The notes below the pieces were generated by a model. It saw only the letters and a list, made by a program, of their open reading frames with translations. It was not told the DNA's origin and searched no databases. Shown piece after piece: positions 34,428 to 50,039 of a stretch of 64,000 nucleotides of DNA. Source of the DNA: Klebsiella quasipneumoniae subsp. quasipneumoniae (GTDB lineage: Bacteria > Pseudomonadota > Gammaproteobacteria > Enterobacterales > Enterobacteriaceae). The stretch spans positions 5,270,001 to 5,334,000 of the forward strand of contig NZ_CP084876.1 in the NCBI RefSeq assembly GCF_020525925.1, in the 5' to 3' direction. The translations under genes were made by a program, and so were the position numbers. The first letter of the stretch is position 1. Each line of letters begins with the position of its first letter.

Positions 34428-35927
34428 ATGGCTCAAACACATTTACTGGCTGAAAGAATTTCCCGACTCAGCGCGGCACTCGAAAAAGGACTCTTTGAAC
34501 GCAGCCACGCGATACGCCTGTGCCTGCTGGCGGCGCTCAGCGGCGAGAGCGTATTTTTGCTCGGTCCGCCGGGGATCGCCAAAAGCCTGATTGCCCGCCG
34601 CCTCAAGTTCGCCTTCCAGCAGGCGCGCGCTTTTGAATACCTGATGACCCGCTTTTCCACCCCGGAAGAGGTTTTTGGCCCGCTGTCCATTCAGGCGCTG
34701 AAAGATGAAGGCCGCTACGAGCGTTTAACCGCCGGTTACCTGCCGGAAGCAGAAATCGTGTTCCTCGATGAAATATGGAAAGCGGGGCCGGCTATCCTCA
34801 ACACCCTGCTGACGGCGATTAACGAACGTCACTTCCGCAACGGCGCTCACGAAGAGAAAATCCCGATGCGCCTGCTGGTGGCCGCCTCGAACGAACTGCC
34901 CGAAGCCGACAGCAGCCTGGAAGCGCTGTATGACCGAATGCTGATCCGTCTGTGGCTCGATAAAGTACAGGATAAAGGTAATTTCCGTTCGATGCTGGTC
35001 AGCCAGCAGGATGAAAACAGCAATCCGGTGCCCAGCGCGCTGCAGGTTAGCGATGAAGAGTTTACGCAATGGCAGCAGCAGATCGGCAATATCAAACTGC
35101 CGGACGCGGTGTTTGAGCTGATATTCCAGCTGCGCCAGCAGCTGGATGCCCTGCCAAACGCGCCATACGTTTCGGATCGCCGCTGGAAAAAGGCTATTCG
35201 CCTGCTGCAGGCCAGCGCCTTCTTCAGCGGCCGCGACAGCATCGCGCCGATAGATCTTATCCTGCTGAAAGATTGTCTGTGGCACAACGTCGAGAGCATG
35301 AACCTGATGTCGCAGCAGTTGGAAACGCTGATGACCTGCCACGCCTGGCAGCAGCAGGCGATGCTGACGCGGCTCGGGGCGATTGTGCAGCGACGCATTC
35401 AGATCCAACAGCAGCAAAGTGACAAAACGGCGCTAAAGGTCACCCGCCTTGGCGGCATGTTTAGCCGCAAGCCGCACTATGAGCTGCCGGCGGAGATCCA
35501 GGGGACCAGCCTGACCCTGCTGCTGCAGCAGCCGCTCAAACTCCACGATATGGAAGTGATCCACATTACTTTTGAGCGCGAGGCGTTAGCCAGTTGGCTG
35601 GAAAAGGGCGGCGAAATCCGCGGCAAGCTCAACGGGATCGGCTTTGCCCAACTGCTCAATATGGATGTCGATACCAGCCAGCATCTGGTTGTTCGCGACG
35701 TCAGCCTGCAGGGCTCACGCCTCTCGCTGCCCGGCAGCGCGTCGCAGGAAAACATGCCGGCGGAAATTCGCCAGCAGCTGGAGGCGCTGGACGATGAGTG
35801 GCACCAGCAACATAACCGCTTCAGCGAGCAGCAGAAGTGCCTGTTTATCCCGGTCGAGTGGCTGGGAAGAATCGAAGCCAGCCTGCAGGACGTCGGCGCG
35901 CAGATTAATCAGGCGAAGCAGCCATGA
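34428..35927 (+). CDS. ravA: MoxR-family AAA+ ATPase RavA
   Basis: 499 residues from ATG 34428 ([15 protein letters not shown]). An in-frame upstream extension to 34242 covers AT-rich promoter DNA and is not conserved. Walker A is GPPGIAKS at residues 46-53, Walker B VFLDE, and sensor 1 ASNELP. The C-terminal part includes the LARA domain, which in E. coli binds the inducible lysine decarboxylase CadA/LdcI. RavA hexamers act with ViaA and have been linked to respiratory complex maturation and aminoglycoside sensitivity. The stop overlaps the viaA start by 4 nt. Confidence 0.95.
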   Translation: MAQTHLLAERISRLSAALEKGLFERSHAIRLCLLAALSGESVFLLGPPGIAKSLIARRLKFAFQQARAFEYLMTRFSTPEEVFGPLSIQALKDEGRYERLTAGYLPEAEIVFLDEIWKAGPAILNTLLTAINERHFRNGAHEEKIPMRLLVAASNELPEADSSLEALYDRMLIRLWLDKVQDKGNFRSMLVSQQDENSNPVPSALQVSDEEFTQWQQQIGNIKLPDAVFELIFQLRQQLDALPNAPYVSDRRWKKAIRLLQASAFFSGRDSIAPIDLILLKDCLWHNVESMNLMSQQLETLMTCHAWQQQAMLTRLGAIVQRRIQIQQQQSDKTALKVTRLGGMFSRKPHYELPAEIQGTSLTLLLQQPLKLHDMEVIHITFEREALASWLEKGGEIRGKLNGIGFAQLLNMDVDTSQHLVVRDVSLQGSRLSLPGSASQENMPAEIRQQLEALDDEWHQQHNRFSEQQKCLFIPVEWLGRIEASLQDVGAQINQAKQP

Positions 35928-37372
35928 CGCTCGATATGCTGAATGTCATGCTGGCAGTCAGCGAAGAGGGAATGATCGAGGAGATGCTGCTGGCGCTGCT
36001 GGCCTCTCCGCAGCTGGCGGTTTTCTTTGAGAAATTTCCCCGCCTGAAAAACATCATCGCGGCGGATATTCCGCGCTGGCGGGAAGCCGTTCGCGCCCGC
36101 TTAAAAGAGGTTAACGTCCCGCCGGATCTGGACGCCGAGGTGCAAACCTATCAGCAGGCTCAGCTGCTCTCTACCTCGCAGTTTATCGTCCAGCTGCCGC
36201 AGATCCTCGGCAAGCTACACCAGCTCCAGTCCCCTTTTGCCGCCCAGGCGCAGAAGCTGGTGGACGACAATGCGACCTTTACCCCGGCGCTGCATACGCT
36301 GTTTTTACAGCGCTGGCGCCTGAGCCTGGTGGTGCAAGCCACCAGCCTTAACCAGCAGCTGCTGGATGAGGAGCGCGATCAGTTGCTCAGCGAGGTCCAG
36401 GAACGAATGACGCTCAGCGGTCAGCTCGATCCGGTGCTGGCTGAGAATGACACCGCCGCCGGACGCCTGTGGGATATGAGCGCCGGCGAACTCAAACGTG
36501 GCGACTATCAGCTGATCGTGCGCTATGGCGATTTTCTTAACCAGCAGCCGGAGCTACTGCAGCTGGCGGAACAGCTGGGGCGCTCACGGGAAGCGAAATC
36601 CGTGCCGAAGAAAGACGCGCCGATGGAGACCTTCCGTAGCCTGGTGCGCGAGCCAGCGACGGTGCCGGAACAGGTCGACGGCCTCCAGCAGAGCGATGAC
36701 ATTCTGCGCCTGCTGCCGCCGGAGCTGGCGACGCTCGGCATCACGGAGCTGGAGTTTGAATTTTATCGCAAGCTGGTGGAGAAACAGCTCCTGACTTACC
36801 GGCTGCACGGCGACGCCTGGCGCGAAAAAATCACCGAACGCCCGGTGACGCGGCAGGATTTTGATGAACAGCCGCGCGGGCCCTTTATTGTCTGCGTCGA
36901 TACGTCAGGATCGATGGGCGGTTTTAACGAGCAGTGCGCCAAAGCCTTTTGTCTGGCCCTGATGCGCGTCGCGCTAGCGGATAACCGCCGCTGCTTTATT
37001 ATGCTGTTCTCCAGCGAAGTGGTGCACTACGAACTGACCTGCGAGGGCGGCCTGGAGCAGGCGATCCGCTTTCTGAGCCAGCGCTTTCGCGGCGGCACCG
37101 ATCTGGCCAGCTGTTTTCGCGCCATTATTGAACGTCTGCAAAACCCGCAGTGGGTGGATGCGGATGCCGTGGTGATCTCCGACTTTATTGCCCAGCGGTT
37201 GCCGGATGAGGTGATTGCTCAGGTGGGGGAGTTACAGCGAAAGCATCAGCACCGTTTTCACGCGGTGGCGATGTCGGTACACGGCAAACCCGGCATCATG
37301 CGCATCTTCGATCATATCTGGCGCTTTGATACCGGGTTGCGTAGCCGCCTGCTGCGACGCTGGCGGCGCTAA
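35924..37372 (+). CDS. viaA: VWA-domain protein ViaA, partner of RavA
   Basis: 482 residues (E. coli 483). The C-terminal von Willebrand A domain carries the MIDAS motif DTSGSMGG (around residue 325) plus the Thr of FRGGTDLAS and the Asp of VVISDF. The N-terminal half is helical. ViaA stimulates the ATPase of RavA and interacts with anaerobic respiratory enzymes in E. coli. Start ATG 35924 lies in the ravA stop (ATGA). Confidence 0.95.
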   Translation: MTLDMLNVMLAVSEEGMIEEMLLALLASPQLAVFFEKFPRLKNIIAADIPRWREAVRARLKEVNVPPDLDAEVQTYQQAQLLSTSQFIVQLPQILGKLHQLQSPFAAQAQKLVDDNATFTPALHTLFLQRWRLSLVVQATSLNQQLLDEERDQLLSEVQERMTLSGQLDPVLAENDTAAGRLWDMSAGELKRGDYQLIVRYGDFLNQQPELLQLAEQLGRSREAKSVPKKDAPMETFRSLVREPATVPEQVDGLQQSDDILRLLPPELATLGITELEFEFYRKLVEKQLLTYRLHGDAWREKITERPVTRQDFDEQPRGPFIVCVDTSGSMGGFNEQCAKAFCLALMRVALADNRRCFIMLFSSEVVHYELTCEGGLEQAIRFLSQRFRGGTDLASCFRAIIERLQNPQWVDADAVVISDFIAQRLPDEVIAQVGELQRKHQHRFHAVAMSVHGKPGIMRIFDHIWRFDTGLRSRLLRRWRR

Positions 37373-37375
37373 TCG

Positions 37376-38368
37376 TTACAGCAGCGCGGAAACGCTTTCG
37401 CGAACCTGTGCCGGCCATACGCCGCACTGCACCTGGCCGATATGGTCGAGCTGCAGCAACAGCATCGTCAGCCGAGACTGGCCAATGCCGCCGCCGATAG
37501 TCTGCGGCATCTCGCCGCGCAGCAGCGCCTGGTGCCACTCCAGTTTCAGGCGATCTTCATCGCCGGTCAGCGCCAGCTGGCGTTTCAGCGCCGCGGCGTC
37601 AACGCGGATCCCCATTGAGGAGATCTCGAACGCATCTTCCAGCACGGGGTTCCACACCAGGATATCGCCGTTCAGTCCGGCAAAGCCTTCAGAAACCTCA
37701 GTGCTCCAGTCATCATAGTCCGGCGCACGTACATCATGGCGCTTGCCATCAGAGAGTTTGCCGCCGATGCCGATTAAGAAGACGGCGCCCAGCTCTTTAG
37801 CAATCGCTCGCTCGCGGCCCTTGGCATCAAGATCCGGATAGCGACTCAGCAGCGCCTGGCTGTGAACAAAGTGGATCTGTTCCGGCAGGAACGGCGTCAG
37901 GCCAAATTCCTGGCTGACCGCCAGCTCGGTGGCTTTGATCCCGGCGTAAATCGCTTCGACGGTCGCCTTCAGCGTGCCGACGTGGCGCTCTTCATCCCCC
38001 ATCACCCGCTCCCAGTCCCACTGGTCGACATAGACGGAATGGATCGGCGTCAGACGGTCTTCATCGGGGCGAAGGGCCTTCATGTGCGTGTACAGCCCTT
38101 CGCCCGCGCTGAAGTCGTGTTGTCCCAGGGTTTGACGCTTCCACTTCGCCAGCGAATGCACCACTTCGAACTGGGCGTCGGGCAGTGTTTTCACTTTCAC
38201 CTGAACCGCTTTCTCACAGCCGGACAAGTTATCCTGCGTCCCATCGCCCACGCGGCTTAAGATTGGCGCCTGGACTTCAATCAGGCCAAGCTTCTCTTCC
38301 AGCTGACGGGAAAAGTGGGATTTAACGAAACTGATCTGGCGTTGTTTTGCGATATATGCGGTTTTCAT
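37376..38368 (-). CDS. asnA: Aspartate-ammonia ligase AsnA
   Basis: 330 residues from ATG 38368 ([15 protein letters not shown]). It is the ammonia-dependent asparagine synthetase, structurally close to class II aminoacyl-tRNA synthetases. Family stretches [18 protein letters not shown] and [14 protein letters not shown] are intact. Convergent with viaA, only 3 bp apart, and divergent from its activator asnC across 151 bp. Confidence 0.96.
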   Translation of the reverse strand: MKTAYIAKQRQISFVKSHFSRQLEEKLGLIEVQAPILSRVGDGTQDNLSGCEKAVQVKVKTLPDAQFEVVHSLAKWKRQTLGQHDFSAGEGLYTHMKALRPDEDRLTPIHSVYVDQWDWERVMGDEERHVGTLKATVEAIYAGIKATELAVSQEFGLTPFLPEQIHFVHSQALLSRYPDLDAKGRERAIAKELGAVFLIGIGGKLSDGKRHDVRAPDYDDWSTEVSEGFAGLNGDILVWNPVLEDAFEISSMGIRVDAAALKRQLALTGDEDRLKLEWHQALLRGEMPQTIGGGIGQSRLTMLLLQLDHIGQVQCGVWPAQVRESVSALL

Positions 38369-38519
38369 TTTTATGACTCCTGCGTCCTGTTGCCATTGAT
38401 TAAGCAACAAAAAAGGCCACCAATACAATAATCAATCAATAAAAAGGCTCATCAACTTTTAATTCATCAAAATATGGCGCTAAAATAGTAAGAACCCTCA
38501 AACTTCATAAGAAAAAGAT

Positions 38520-38978
38520 ATGGAAAATTATCAGATCGACAATCTGGACCGCGGCATTCTCGATGCGCTAATGGCCAACGCCCGTACCGCCTATGCCGAA
38601 CTGGCCAAACAGTTCAGCGTCAGCCCCGGCACTATTCATGTACGCGTCGAAAAGATGAAACAGGCGGGCATCATTACCGGCGCGCGCATTGACGTCAGCC
38701 CCAAACAGCTGGGCTACGACGTCGGCTGCTTCATCGGCATTATTCTCAAGAGCGCCAAAGACTATCCCTCCGCCCTCGCCCGCCTGGAAAGCCTGGAGGA
38801 GGTCACCGAGGCTTACTACACCACCGGCCACTACAGCATCTTTATTAAGGTGATGTGTAAATCCATCGATGCCCTGCAGCAGGTACTTATCAACAAGATC
38901 CAAACAATTGATGAAATTCAGTCCACCGAGACCCTGATCGTGCTGCAGAACCCGATCATGCGCACCATTAAGCCCTGA
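38520..38978 (+). CDS. asnC: Lrp/AsnC-family regulator AsnC
   Basis: 152 residues. N-terminal helix-turn-helix (YAELAKQFSVSPGTIHVRVEK in two helices, about 20-42) and a C-terminal RAM domain that binds asparagine. It activates the divergent asnA when asparagine is scarce and represses its own gene. Transcription from asnC can run into mioC and oriC, as in E. coli. Confidence 0.96.
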   Translation: MENYQIDNLDRGILDALMANARTAYAELAKQFSVSPGTIHVRVEKMKQAGIITGARIDVSPKQLGYDVGCFIGIILKSAKDYPSALARLESLEEVTEAYYTTGHYSIFIKVMCKSIDALQQVLINKIQTIDEIQSTETLIVLQNPIMRTIKP

Positions 38979-38999
38979 TCGTTTTTTTTAATCCCACAT

Positions 39000-39039
39000 T
39001 TTTCCACAGGTAGATCCCAGCTCGCTCACAGCGTACAAT
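39000..39039 (+). promoter_or_regulatory. mioC promoter with a DnaA box
   Basis: A one-mismatch DnaA box TTTTCCACA at 39000-39008 precedes a -10 TACAAT (39034-39039). The mioC promoter of E. coli is DnaA-repressed and its transcripts enter oriC; the same layout is seen here. Confidence 0.72.
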
Positions 39040-39077
39040 ACGCCACTCTGAACAGTTGAGCGGGCGATCGGCGATCT

Positions 39078-39518
39078 ATGGCAGACATTACACTTATCAG
39101 CGGCAGCACCCTGGGCAGTGCGGAATACGTAGCGGAGCATCTGGCGGAAAAGCTGGAAGAAGCAGGCTACAGCACTGAAATCCAGCACGGCCCGCTGGTG
39201 GACGATCTGCAGGCGCAGGGGATCTGGTTAGTTATCTCTTCCACCCATGGCGCCGGCGACATTCCCGACAACCTGGTTCCCTTCTATGACGCGCTGCTGG
39301 CGCAGCAGGCCGATCTTTCCGCCGTGCGCTTTGGCGCCATCGGGATCGGCAGCCGCGAATACGACACTTTTTGCGGCGCGATCGATAAATTAGAAGCGGC
39401 GCTGAAGGCCTGCGGGGCAAAACAGATCGGCGAGACCCTGAAGATCAACGTGCTGGAACATGAAATTCCCGAGGATCCGGCGGAAATTTGGCTGGGATCC
39501 TGGAAAAATTTGCTCTGA
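39078..39518 (+). CDS. mioC: FMN-binding protein MioC
   Basis: 146 residues, flavodoxin fold. The FMN phosphate loop is SGSTLGSAEYVA near residues 8-19, and the isoalloxazine loops are SSTHGAGDIP and GIGSREYDTF. E. coli MioC can act as electron carrier for biotin synthase. It abuts oriC, and transcription heads into the origin. Confidence 0.95.
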   Translation: MADITLISGSTLGSAEYVAEHLAEKLEEAGYSTEIQHGPLVDDLQAQGIWLVISSTHGAGDIPDNLVPFYDALLAQQADLSAVRFGAIGIGSREYDTFCGAIDKLEAALKACGAKQIGETLKINVLEHEIPEDPAEIWLGSWKNLL

Positions 39519-39543
39519 GAATTGTAAAGATCGTCCGTTCTTC

Positions 39544-39790
39544 TGTGGATAACCATGCTTAAAAGCTTGGATCAACCGGTAGTTATCCAAAGAATAACCG
39601 CAGTACGGTTTTTGAGCTGTGTATAACCCTTCATTCTGATCCCAGCTTATACGGACCAGGATCACCGATCATTCACAGATAGTGATCCTTCTTAAGCTTT
39701 TGATCTTACTTCGCGGATCCGACTTATCCACAAAGAGAGTCGATCCTAATAAGAGATCACAATAGAACAGATCTCTATATAAAGATCTTC
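39544..39790 (+). other. oriC: Chromosomal replication origin oriC
   Basis: In reverse order to the usual E. coli map, the DnaA boxes are R4 TGTGGATAA (39544-39552), R3 TTATCCAAA (39583-39591), R2 TGTGTATAA (39618-39626), R5/M TCATTCACA (39669-39677) and R1 TTATCCACA (39724-39732). Exactly 13 bp after R1 comes the unwinding region with three 13-mers ending in GATC: 39746-39758, 39761-39773 and 39775-39787. GATC sites are dense (about a dozen), as needed for Dam/SeqA control. The origin lies between mioC and mnmG, its standard place. Confidence 0.97.
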
Positions 39791-39899
39791 TTTTTAATAC
39801 TCAGGATCCCGGAGTCTTTCTCAAAAGACCAAAGCCGAGTAGAATCCACGGCCCGGGCTTCAATCCATTTTCAAACCGCGTTATGCGAGGCAGACCACC

Positions 39900-41789
39900 A
39901 TGTTTTATCAGGATCCTTTTGACGTCATTATCATTGGCGGGGGTCATGCAGGCACTGAGGCCGCAATGGCCGCAGCGCGTATGGGTCAACAGACCCTGCT
40001 TTTGACACACAATATCGACACGCTGGGGCAGATGAGCTGCAACCCGGCGATTGGCGGCATTGGGAAAGGACACCTGGTAAAAGAAGTGGACGCGCTCGGC
40101 GGCCTGATGGGCAAAGCGATCGATCAGGCAGGCATCCAGTTTAGGATACTAAACGCCAGCAAAGGCCCCGCGGTGCGCGCCACTCGCGCCCAGGCTGACC
40201 GCGTGCTGTACCGTCAGGCGGTACGCACTGCGCTGGAGAACCAGCCGAATTTGATGATCTTCCAGCAGGCAGTGGAAGATCTGATTGTCGAAAACGATCG
40301 CGTCGTAGGCGCAGTCACCCAGATGGGCCTCAAATTCCGTGCCAAAGCGGTGGTGCTGACCGTCGGAACCTTCCTTGACGGCAAAATCCATATTGGTCTG
40401 GATAACTACAGCGGCGGACGCGCCGGCGATCCGCCGTCGATCCCGCTGTCTCGTCGTCTGCGTGAACTGCCGCTGCGCGTAAGCCGACTGAAAACCGGGA
40501 CCCCGCCGCGCATTGACGCGCGCACCATCGATTTCAGCGTGTTGGCTCAACAGCATGGCGATAACCCGATGCCGGTCTTCTCGTTTATGGGATCTGCCGA
40601 TCAGCATCCGCGTCAGGTGCCGTGCTACATCACCCACACTAACGAGAAAACCCATGACGTGATCCGCAATAACCTCGATCGCAGCCCCATGTACGCTGGG
40701 GTGATCGAAGGGATCGGTCCACGCTACTGCCCGTCGATCGAAGACAAAGTCATGCGCTTTGCCGATCGCAACCAGCATCAGATCTTCCTCGAACCGGAAG
40801 GCCTGACCTCAAACGAAATTTATCCGAACGGCATCTCCACCAGCCTGCCGTTCGATGTGCAAATGCAAATCGTCCGCTCCATGCAGGGGATGGAAAATGC
40901 GCGGATCGTCCGTCCTGGCTACGCTATTGAGTACGACTTCTTCGACCCGCGCGATCTGAAACCGACGCTCGAGAGCAAATTCATTCAGGGTCTGTTCTTC
41001 GCCGGTCAGATCAACGGCACTACCGGTTATGAAGAAGCGGCGGCTCAGGGTCTGCTGGCCGGTCTTAACGCTGCTCGCTTCTCGGCGGAAAAAGAGGGCT
41101 GGGCGCCGCGTCGCGATCAGGCCTACCTCGGCGTGCTGGTGGATGACCTGTGTACTCTGGGTACCAAAGAACCGTACCGCATGTTTACCTCTCGTGCTGA
41201 ATATCGTCTGATGCTGCGCGAAGACAACGCCGACCTGCGTCTGACTGAGCAGGGGCGTGAGCTGGGTCTGGTGGATGATGAACGCTGGGCGCGTTACAAC
41301 GAGAAGCTGGAAAGCATTGAGCGCGAACGCCAGCGCCTGAAATCGACCTGGGTGAACCCGCAGGCTGAGAGCGCTACCGAAGTGAACGCTCACCTGACCG
41401 CGCCGCTGTCGCGCGAAGCCAGCGGTGAAGATCTGCTGCGTCGCCCGGAAATGACCTACGAGCAGCTGGTTCAGCTCTCGCCGTTCGCGCCGGGGCTGGA
41501 AGATCGGCAGGCGGCTGAGCAGGTTGAGATCCAGGTGAAGTATGAAGGCTATATCGCGCGCCAGCAGGATGAGATCGAGAAACAGCAGCGCAACGAGAAT
41601 ACCTTGTTACCGGCGACACTCGACTACCGTCAGGTCACCGGACTGTCTAATGAAGTGATCGCTAAACTAAACGACCATAAACCGTCGTCGATAGGGCAGG
41701 CGTCACGTATTTCCGGGATCACCCCGGCGGCGATCTCTATTTTGCTGGTTTGGTTGAAAAAGCAGGGGATGCTGCGTCGCAGCGCCTGA
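39900..41789 (+). CDS. mnmG: tRNA uridine-5-carboxymethylaminomethyl modification enzyme MnmG (GidA)
   Basis: 629 residues, as in E. coli. The FAD-binding dinucleotide motif is [10 protein letters not shown] (13-22), with the conserved CNPAIGG and LKTGTPPR segments. The C-terminal helical domain binds MnmE and tRNA. MnmG with MnmE makes the cmnm5U34 modification of several tRNAs. It is the first gene on the unwinding side of oriC; its transcription is known to help origin opening in E. coli. Confidence 0.98.
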   Translation: MFYQDPFDVIIIGGGHAGTEAAMAAARMGQQTLLLTHNIDTLGQMSCNPAIGGIGKGHLVKEVDALGGLMGKAIDQAGIQFRILNASKGPAVRATRAQADRVLYRQAVRTALENQPNLMIFQQAVEDLIVENDRVVGAVTQMGLKFRAKAVVLTVGTFLDGKIHIGLDNYSGGRAGDPPSIPLSRRLRELPLRVSRLKTGTPPRIDARTIDFSVLAQQHGDNPMPVFSFMGSADQHPRQVPCYITHTNEKTHDVIRNNLDRSPMYAGVIEGIGPRYCPSIEDKVMRFADRNQHQIFLEPEGLTSNEIYPNGISTSLPFDVQMQIVRSMQGMENARIVRPGYAIEYDFFDPRDLKPTLESKFIQGLFFAGQINGTTGYEEAAAQGLLAGLNAARFSAEKEGWAPRRDQAYLGVLVDDLCTLGTKEPYRMFTSRAEYRLMLREDNADLRLTEQGRELGLVDDERWARYNEKLESIERERQRLKSTWVNPQAESATEVNAHLTAPLSREASGEDLLRRPEMTYEQLVQLSPFAPGLEDRQAAEQVEIQVKYEGYIARQQDEIEKQQRNENTLLPATLDYRQVTGLSNEVIAKLNDHKPSSIGQASRISGITPAAISILLVWLKKQGMLRRSA

Positions 41790-41852
41790 TTGCGGCAGCC
41801 TGCCGCGCTGATTTCCCACTTGCATAATCAGCTTTCGCCTTTATTATTCCTG

Positions 41853-41879
41853 GCCCGGTAAGCGTTAGCGCCTCCGGGC
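41853..41879. repeat. REP-like palindrome between mnmG and rsmG
   Basis: GCCCGG (41853-41858) and CCGGGC (41874-41879) flank TAAGCGTTAGCGCCT. The element shares its core with those at 18571-18601 and 55552-55575. Confidence 0.7.
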
Positions 41880-41904
41880 TCATTATTTTTTGAAGGTACT
41901 TACC

Positions 41905-42528
41905 GTGCTCAACAAACTTTCTCGTCTGCTGGATGAAGCGGGTATTTCGCTCACCGATCACCAGAAAAATCAGCTGGTGGCTTACGTCGGGCTGCTCGAT
42001 AAGTGGAACAAAGCCTATAACCTGACCTCCGTTCGCGATCCAAATGAGATGCTGGTGCGTCATATCCTCGACAGCATCATCGTCGCGCCTTATCTGCAGG
42101 GCTCGCGCTTTATCGATGTCGGTACGGGACCGGGGCTGCCGGGGATCCCGTTGGCTATCGTGCGCCCGGAGTCGCATTTCACCCTGCTGGACAGCCTTGG
42201 CAAACGCGTGCGCTTCCTGCGTCAGGTGCAGCATGAACTGAAGCTGGATAACGTCACGCCGGTGCAGAGCCGCGTGGAAGCTTTCCCGGCCGAGCCGCCG
42301 TTTGATGGCGTGATAAGCCGCGCCTTCGCGTCGCTTAATGATATGGTGAGCTGGTGCCATCATTTGCCGGCCGCGAACGGTCACTTCTATGCGCTCAAAG
42401 GGTTAGCGCAAAAAGACGAAATGGAAAACCTGCCGGAAGGGTATGCCATAGCCGAGGTCATTGAGCTGCATGTTCCTCAGCTGGAAGGGGAGCGGCACCT
42501 GGTGGTGATTACGCCAAAATCGAGTTAA
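41905..42528 (+). CDS. rsmG: 16S rRNA (guanine527-N7)-methyltransferase RsmG (GidB)
   Basis: 207 residues from GTG 41905, whose N-terminus ([15 protein letters not shown]) lines up with E. coli; an ATG 15 bases earlier is less likely. GAAGG lies 8-9 bases upstream. The SAM-binding motif is [14 protein letters not shown]. It methylates G527 of 16S rRNA; loss gives low-level streptomycin resistance. Confidence 0.95.
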   Translation: MLNKLSRLLDEAGISLTDHQKNQLVAYVGLLDKWNKAYNLTSVRDPNEMLVRHILDSIIVAPYLQGSRFIDVGTGPGLPGIPLAIVRPESHFTLLDSLGKRVRFLRQVQHELKLDNVTPVQSRVEAFPAEPPFDGVISRAFASLNDMVSWCHHLPAANGHFYALKGLAQKDEMENLPEGYAIAEVIELHVPQLEGERHLVVITPKSS

Positions 42529-43144
42529 TTTTTATCAAAAAATGTGGAAAAAATGTGGCCCATGAATGTTACAAAAATAAAGGTCACCTTCCGTTCTTAT
42601 CGGGCTGCATTTAACCATGTTTTTACTATGGTTTTTCTTGCGGTTAACTTAGCGTAACTGATTCACTGACAAAATAGTCAACTTTGAAAATATCAGGGTG
42701 CTAAAAATCGACAACGATAAACAGCATAGCGATGTTAAATTTTTATTATAAATGTCAATAAAAGGTTTTTATTGTATGTGGGGTTGTTTTAGATAATGTC
42801 CTCACTTTTTATCTTGAATATCAAAAACATGAAAAATAGTGTTTTATGTCCTTGATTCATTAAAGGGCGCTCGAAATGTTTATTATGTGATCTAATGCAC
42901 GCTTTAATTGCCGTGTTTCCACGTTATTTGCAGTTTTGTATGACCGCTCACAGAACGCTGAAATGCACGGAAAGTTGTCCGTTGGAAAATAATTAAACAT
43001 TTATTCACTATTTTGCTACTTATTGTTTGAAATCACGGGGCGTCACCGTATAATTTGTCCGCTTTTTGATGCTTGACTCTTCGTCTTAAAGGACGTTTTA
43101 TACGACACGCGACATACCTCAAAGGGAGCAGGAGTAAAAACGTG
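42529..43144 (+). promoter_or_regulatory. AT-rich rsmG-atpI intergenic region with the atp operon promoter
   Basis: A gene-free stretch of about 616 bp, unusually AT-rich for this window. The main promoter at 43027-43054 has -35 TTGAAA and -10 TATAAT with a 16-bp spacer and matches E. coli atpIp. A DnaA-box-like TGTGGAAAA is at 42543-42551. I find no convincing open frame. Confidence 0.85.
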
Positions 43145-44349
<1,205 letters not shown>

Positions 44350-44379
44350 TTTTTACCAACACTACTACGTTTTAACTGA

Positions 44380-44645
<266 letters not shown>

Positions 44646-44687
44646 TAGAAACCTAAGCCACAGAGTTAATTAAAGAGGTATTGTGCT

Positions 44688-45158
44688 GTGAACATGAACG
44701 CAACAATCCTCGGCCAGGCCATCGCGTTTGTTATCTTCGTATGGTTCTGCATGAAGTACGTATGGCCGCCTTTAATGGCTGCCATCGAAAAACGCCAGAA
44801 AGAGATTTCTGACGGTTTAGCTTCTGCAGAACGCGCTAAGAAAGATTTGGACCTTGCACAGGCCAACGCGACCGACCAGCTGAAAAAAGCGAAAGCGGAA
44901 GCCCAGGTAATCATTGAGCAGGCGAACAAGCGCCGCTCTCAGATTCTGGACGAAGCTAAAGCTGAAGCAGAACAGGAACGCACCAAAATCGTTGCACAAG
45001 CGCAGGCTGAAATTGATGCTGAGCGTAAACGTGCACGCGAGGAGCTGCGTAAGCAGGTCGCTATCCTGGCTGTTGCTGGCGCCGAGAAGATCATCGAACG
45101 TTCCGTGGATGAAGCTGCTAACAGCGACATCGTGGATAAACTTGTCGCTGAACTGTAA
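44688..45158 (+). CDS. atpF: ATP synthase F0 subunit b
   Basis: 156 residues from a GTG start at 44688, as in E. coli; AGAGGTATT lies upstream. One N-terminal membrane helix ([20 protein letters not shown]) then a long charged helix, rich in Ala, Glu, Lys and Arg, that forms the dimeric peripheral stalk. Confidence 0.97.
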   Translation: MNMNATILGQAIAFVIFVWFCMKYVWPPLMAAIEKRQKEISDGLASAERAKKDLDLAQANATDQLKKAKAEAQVIIEQANKRRSQILDEAKAEAEQERTKIVAQAQAEIDAERKRAREELRKQVAILAVAGAEKIIERSVDEAANSDIVDKLVAEL

Positions 45159-45172
45159 GGAGGGAGGGGCTG

Positions 45173-45706
45173 ATGTCTGAATTTGTAACGGTAGCTCGCC
45201 CCTACGCCAAAGCAGCTTTTGACTTTGCCGTCGAACACAACAGTGTTGAACGCTGGCAGGATATGCTGGCGTTTGCCGCCGAAGTGACCAAAAACGACCA
45301 AATGGCAGAGCTTCTCTCCGGTGCTTTGGCGCCGGAAACGCTCTCAGAAGCGTTTATCGCTATCTGCGGCGAGCAACTTGACGAAAACGGCCAGAACCTG
45401 ATTAAGGTGATGGCGGAAAATAATCGTCTGAAGGTGCTCCCGGACGTTCTTGAGCAATTCATTCACCTGCGCGCGGCCAGTGAGGCCATCGCAGAGGTAG
45501 AAGTCATATCTGCCAACCAACTGAGTGATGAACAGCTTGCCAGGATCGTCAGCGCGATGGAAAAACGTCTGTCACGCAAAGTTAAGCTGAATTGCAAAAT
45601 CGATAAGTCTGTTATGGCAGGTATTATCATCCGTGCGGGTGATATGGTCATTGATGGCAGCGTACGCGGCCGTCTTGATCGCCTTGCAGACGTCTTGCAG
45701 TCTTAA
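45173..45706 (+). CDS. atpH: ATP synthase F1 subunit delta
   Basis: 177 residues. The N-terminal helical domain ([14 protein letters not shown]) binds the alpha subunits and the C-terminal part joins the b stalk. 14 bp after atpF, with AAGGAGGGAGG as a very strong ribosome-binding site. Confidence 0.97.
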   Translation: MSEFVTVARPYAKAAFDFAVEHNSVERWQDMLAFAAEVTKNDQMAELLSGALAPETLSEAFIAICGEQLDENGQNLIKVMAENNRLKVLPDVLEQFIHLRAASEAIAEVEVISANQLSDEQLARIVSAMEKRLSRKVKLNCKIDKSVMAGIIIRAGDMVIDGSVRGRLDRLADVLQS

Positions 45707-45718
45707 GGGGACTGGAGC

Positions 45719-47260
45719 ATGCAACTGAATTCCACCGAAATCAGCGAACTGATCAAGCAGCGCATTGCTCAGTTCAATGTTGTGAGCGAAGCTCATAACG
45801 AAGGTACTATTGTTTCTGTAAGTGACGGTGTTATCCGCATCCACGGCCTTGCCGAATGTATGCAGGGTGAGATGATCTCCCTGCCGGGTAACCGTTACGC
45901 TATCGCACTGAACCTGGAGCGCGACTCCGTTGGTGCGGTGGTGATGGGTCCGTACGCTGACCTCGCCGAAGGCATGAAGGTGAAATGTACTGGCCGTATC
46001 CTGGAAGTTCCGGTTGGCCGTGGCCTGCTGGGCCGCGTGGTTAACACCCTGGGCGCGCCAATTGATGGTAAAGGTCCGCTGGAAAACGACGGTTTCTCCG
46101 CCGTTGAAGCGATCGCGCCGGGCGTAATCGAACGTCAGTCCGTCGATCAGCCGGTACAGACCGGTTATAAATCCGTTGACGCCATGATCCCAATCGGTCG
46201 TGGTCAGCGTGAACTGATCATCGGCGACCGTCAGACCGGTAAAACTGCGCTGGCTATCGATGCCATCATCAACCAGCGTGATTCCGGCATCAAGTGCGTC
46301 TATGTTGCTATCGGCCAGAAAGCGTCCACCATCTCTAACGTGGTGCGTAAACTGGAAGAGCACGGCGCGCTGGCTAACACCATCGTGGTGGTAGCGACTG
46401 CATCCGAATCTGCTGCACTGCAATACCTGGCGCCATACGCGGGTTGCGCAATGGGCGAATACTTCCGCGACCGCGGTGAAGATGCGCTGATCGTTTACGA
46501 TGACCTGTCTAAACAGGCTGTTGCTTATCGTCAGATCTCCCTGCTGCTCCGTCGTCCGCCAGGACGTGAAGCGTTCCCGGGCGACGTATTCTACCTCCAC
46601 TCTCGTCTGCTGGAGCGTGCTGCGCGTGTTAACGCCGAATACGTTGAAGCCTTCACCAAAGGTGAAGTGAAAGGGAAAACCGGTTCTCTGACCGCGCTGC
46701 CGATTATCGAAACCCAGGCGGGTGACGTTTCCGCGTTCGTTCCGACCAACGTAATCTCCATTACCGATGGTCAGATCTTCCTGGAAACCAACCTGTTCAA
46801 CGCCGGTATTCGTCCTGCGGTTAACCCGGGTATCTCGGTATCCCGTGTGGGTGGTGCAGCGCAGACCAAGATCATGAAGAAACTGTCCGGTGGTATCCGT
46901 ACCGCGCTGGCGCAGTATCGTGAACTGGCGGCGTTCTCCCAGTTTGCATCCGACCTTGACGATGCAACCCGCAAACAGCTGGACCACGGTCAGAAAGTGA
47001 CCGAACTGCTGAAACAGAAACAGTATGCGCCGATGTCCGTCGCGCAGCAGTCTCTGGTTCTGTTCGCAGCAGAACGTGGTTATCTGGCTGATGTAGAACT
47101 GGCGAAAATCGGTAGCTTCGAAGCCGCTCTGCTGGCTTACGTCGACCGTGATCACGCTCCGCTGATGCAAGAGATTAACCAGTCCGGTGGCTATAACGAC
47201 GAAATCGAAGGCAAGCTGAAAGGCATCCTCGATTCCTTCAAAGCAACCCAGTCCTGGTAA
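45719..47260 (+). CDS. atpA: ATP synthase F1 subunit alpha
   Basis: 513 residues, as in E. coli. The non-catalytic nucleotide site has Walker A GDRQTGKT at 169-176 and Walker [10 protein letters not shown]. The arginine finger region is [10 protein letters not shown] (around Arg376). 12 bp after atpH. Confidence 0.98.
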   Translation: MQLNSTEISELIKQRIAQFNVVSEAHNEGTIVSVSDGVIRIHGLAECMQGEMISLPGNRYAIALNLERDSVGAVVMGPYADLAEGMKVKCTGRILEVPVGRGLLGRVVNTLGAPIDGKGPLENDGFSAVEAIAPGVIERQSVDQPVQTGYKSVDAMIPIGRGQRELIIGDRQTGKTALAIDAIINQRDSGIKCVYVAIGQKASTISNVVRKLEEHGALANTIVVVATASESAALQYLAPYAGCAMGEYFRDRGEDALIVYDDLSKQAVAYRQISLLLRRPPGREAFPGDVFYLHSRLLERAARVNAEYVEAFTKGEVKGKTGSLTALPIIETQAGDVSAFVPTNVISITDGQIFLETNLFNAGIRPAVNPGISVSRVGGAAQTKIMKKLSGGIRTALAQYRELAAFSQFASDLDDATRKQLDHGQKVTELLKQKQYAPMSVAQQSLVLFAAERGYLADVELAKIGSFEAALLAYVDRDHAPLMQEINQSGGYNDEIEGKLKGILDSFKATQSW

Positions 47261-47310
47261 CGTCTGGCGGTCTGTCTTAGGGCAGGCCGCAAGGCATTGA
47301 GGAGAAGCTC

Positions 47311-49583
<2,273 letters not shown>

Positions 49584-49603
49584 CGCCTTAATCGGAGGGT
49601 GAT

Positions 49604-50023
49604 ATGGCAATGACTTACCACCTGGACGTCGTCAGCGCAGAGAAACAAATGTTCTCTGGTCTGGTCGAGAAAATCCAGGTAACGGGTAGCGAAGGTGAAC
49701 TGGGTATTTACCCGGGGCACGCGCCGCTGCTCACCGCCATTAAGCCTGGTATGATTCGCATCGTTAAGCAGCACGGTCACGAAGAATTTATCTACCTGTC
49801 AGGCGGCATTCTTGAAGTGCAGCCGGGTAGCACGACCGTCCTGGCGGATACCGCAATTCGTGGCCAGGATCTCGACGAAGCGCGAGCCCTGGAAGCGAAA
49901 CGTAAGGCTGAAGAGCACATTAAGAGCTCTCATGGTGACGTGGATTACGCTCAGGCGTCCGCGGAACTGGCCAAAGCGATCGCTAAACTGCGCGTTATCG
50001 AGTTGACCAAAAAAGCGATGTAA
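49604..50023 (+). CDS. atpC: ATP synthase F1 subunit epsilon
   Basis: 139 residues. N-terminal beta-sandwich ([18 protein letters not shown]) and C-terminal helical hairpin that inhibits the enzyme when extended. It is the last gene of the operon; a terminator follows after 17 bp. Confidence 0.98.
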   Translation: MAMTYHLDVVSAEKQMFSGLVEKIQVTGSEGELGIYPGHAPLLTAIKPGMIRIVKQHGHEEFIYLSGGILEVQPGSTTVLADTAIRGQDLDEARALEAKRKAEEHIKSSHGDVDYAQASAELAKAIAKLRVIELTKKAM

Positions 50024-50039
50024 CACCGGCTTGAACGTA

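Noticed and set aside
45572..47170. 532-codon antisense frame over atpA
   Set aside because: Shadow of the highly codon-biased alpha subunit gene.
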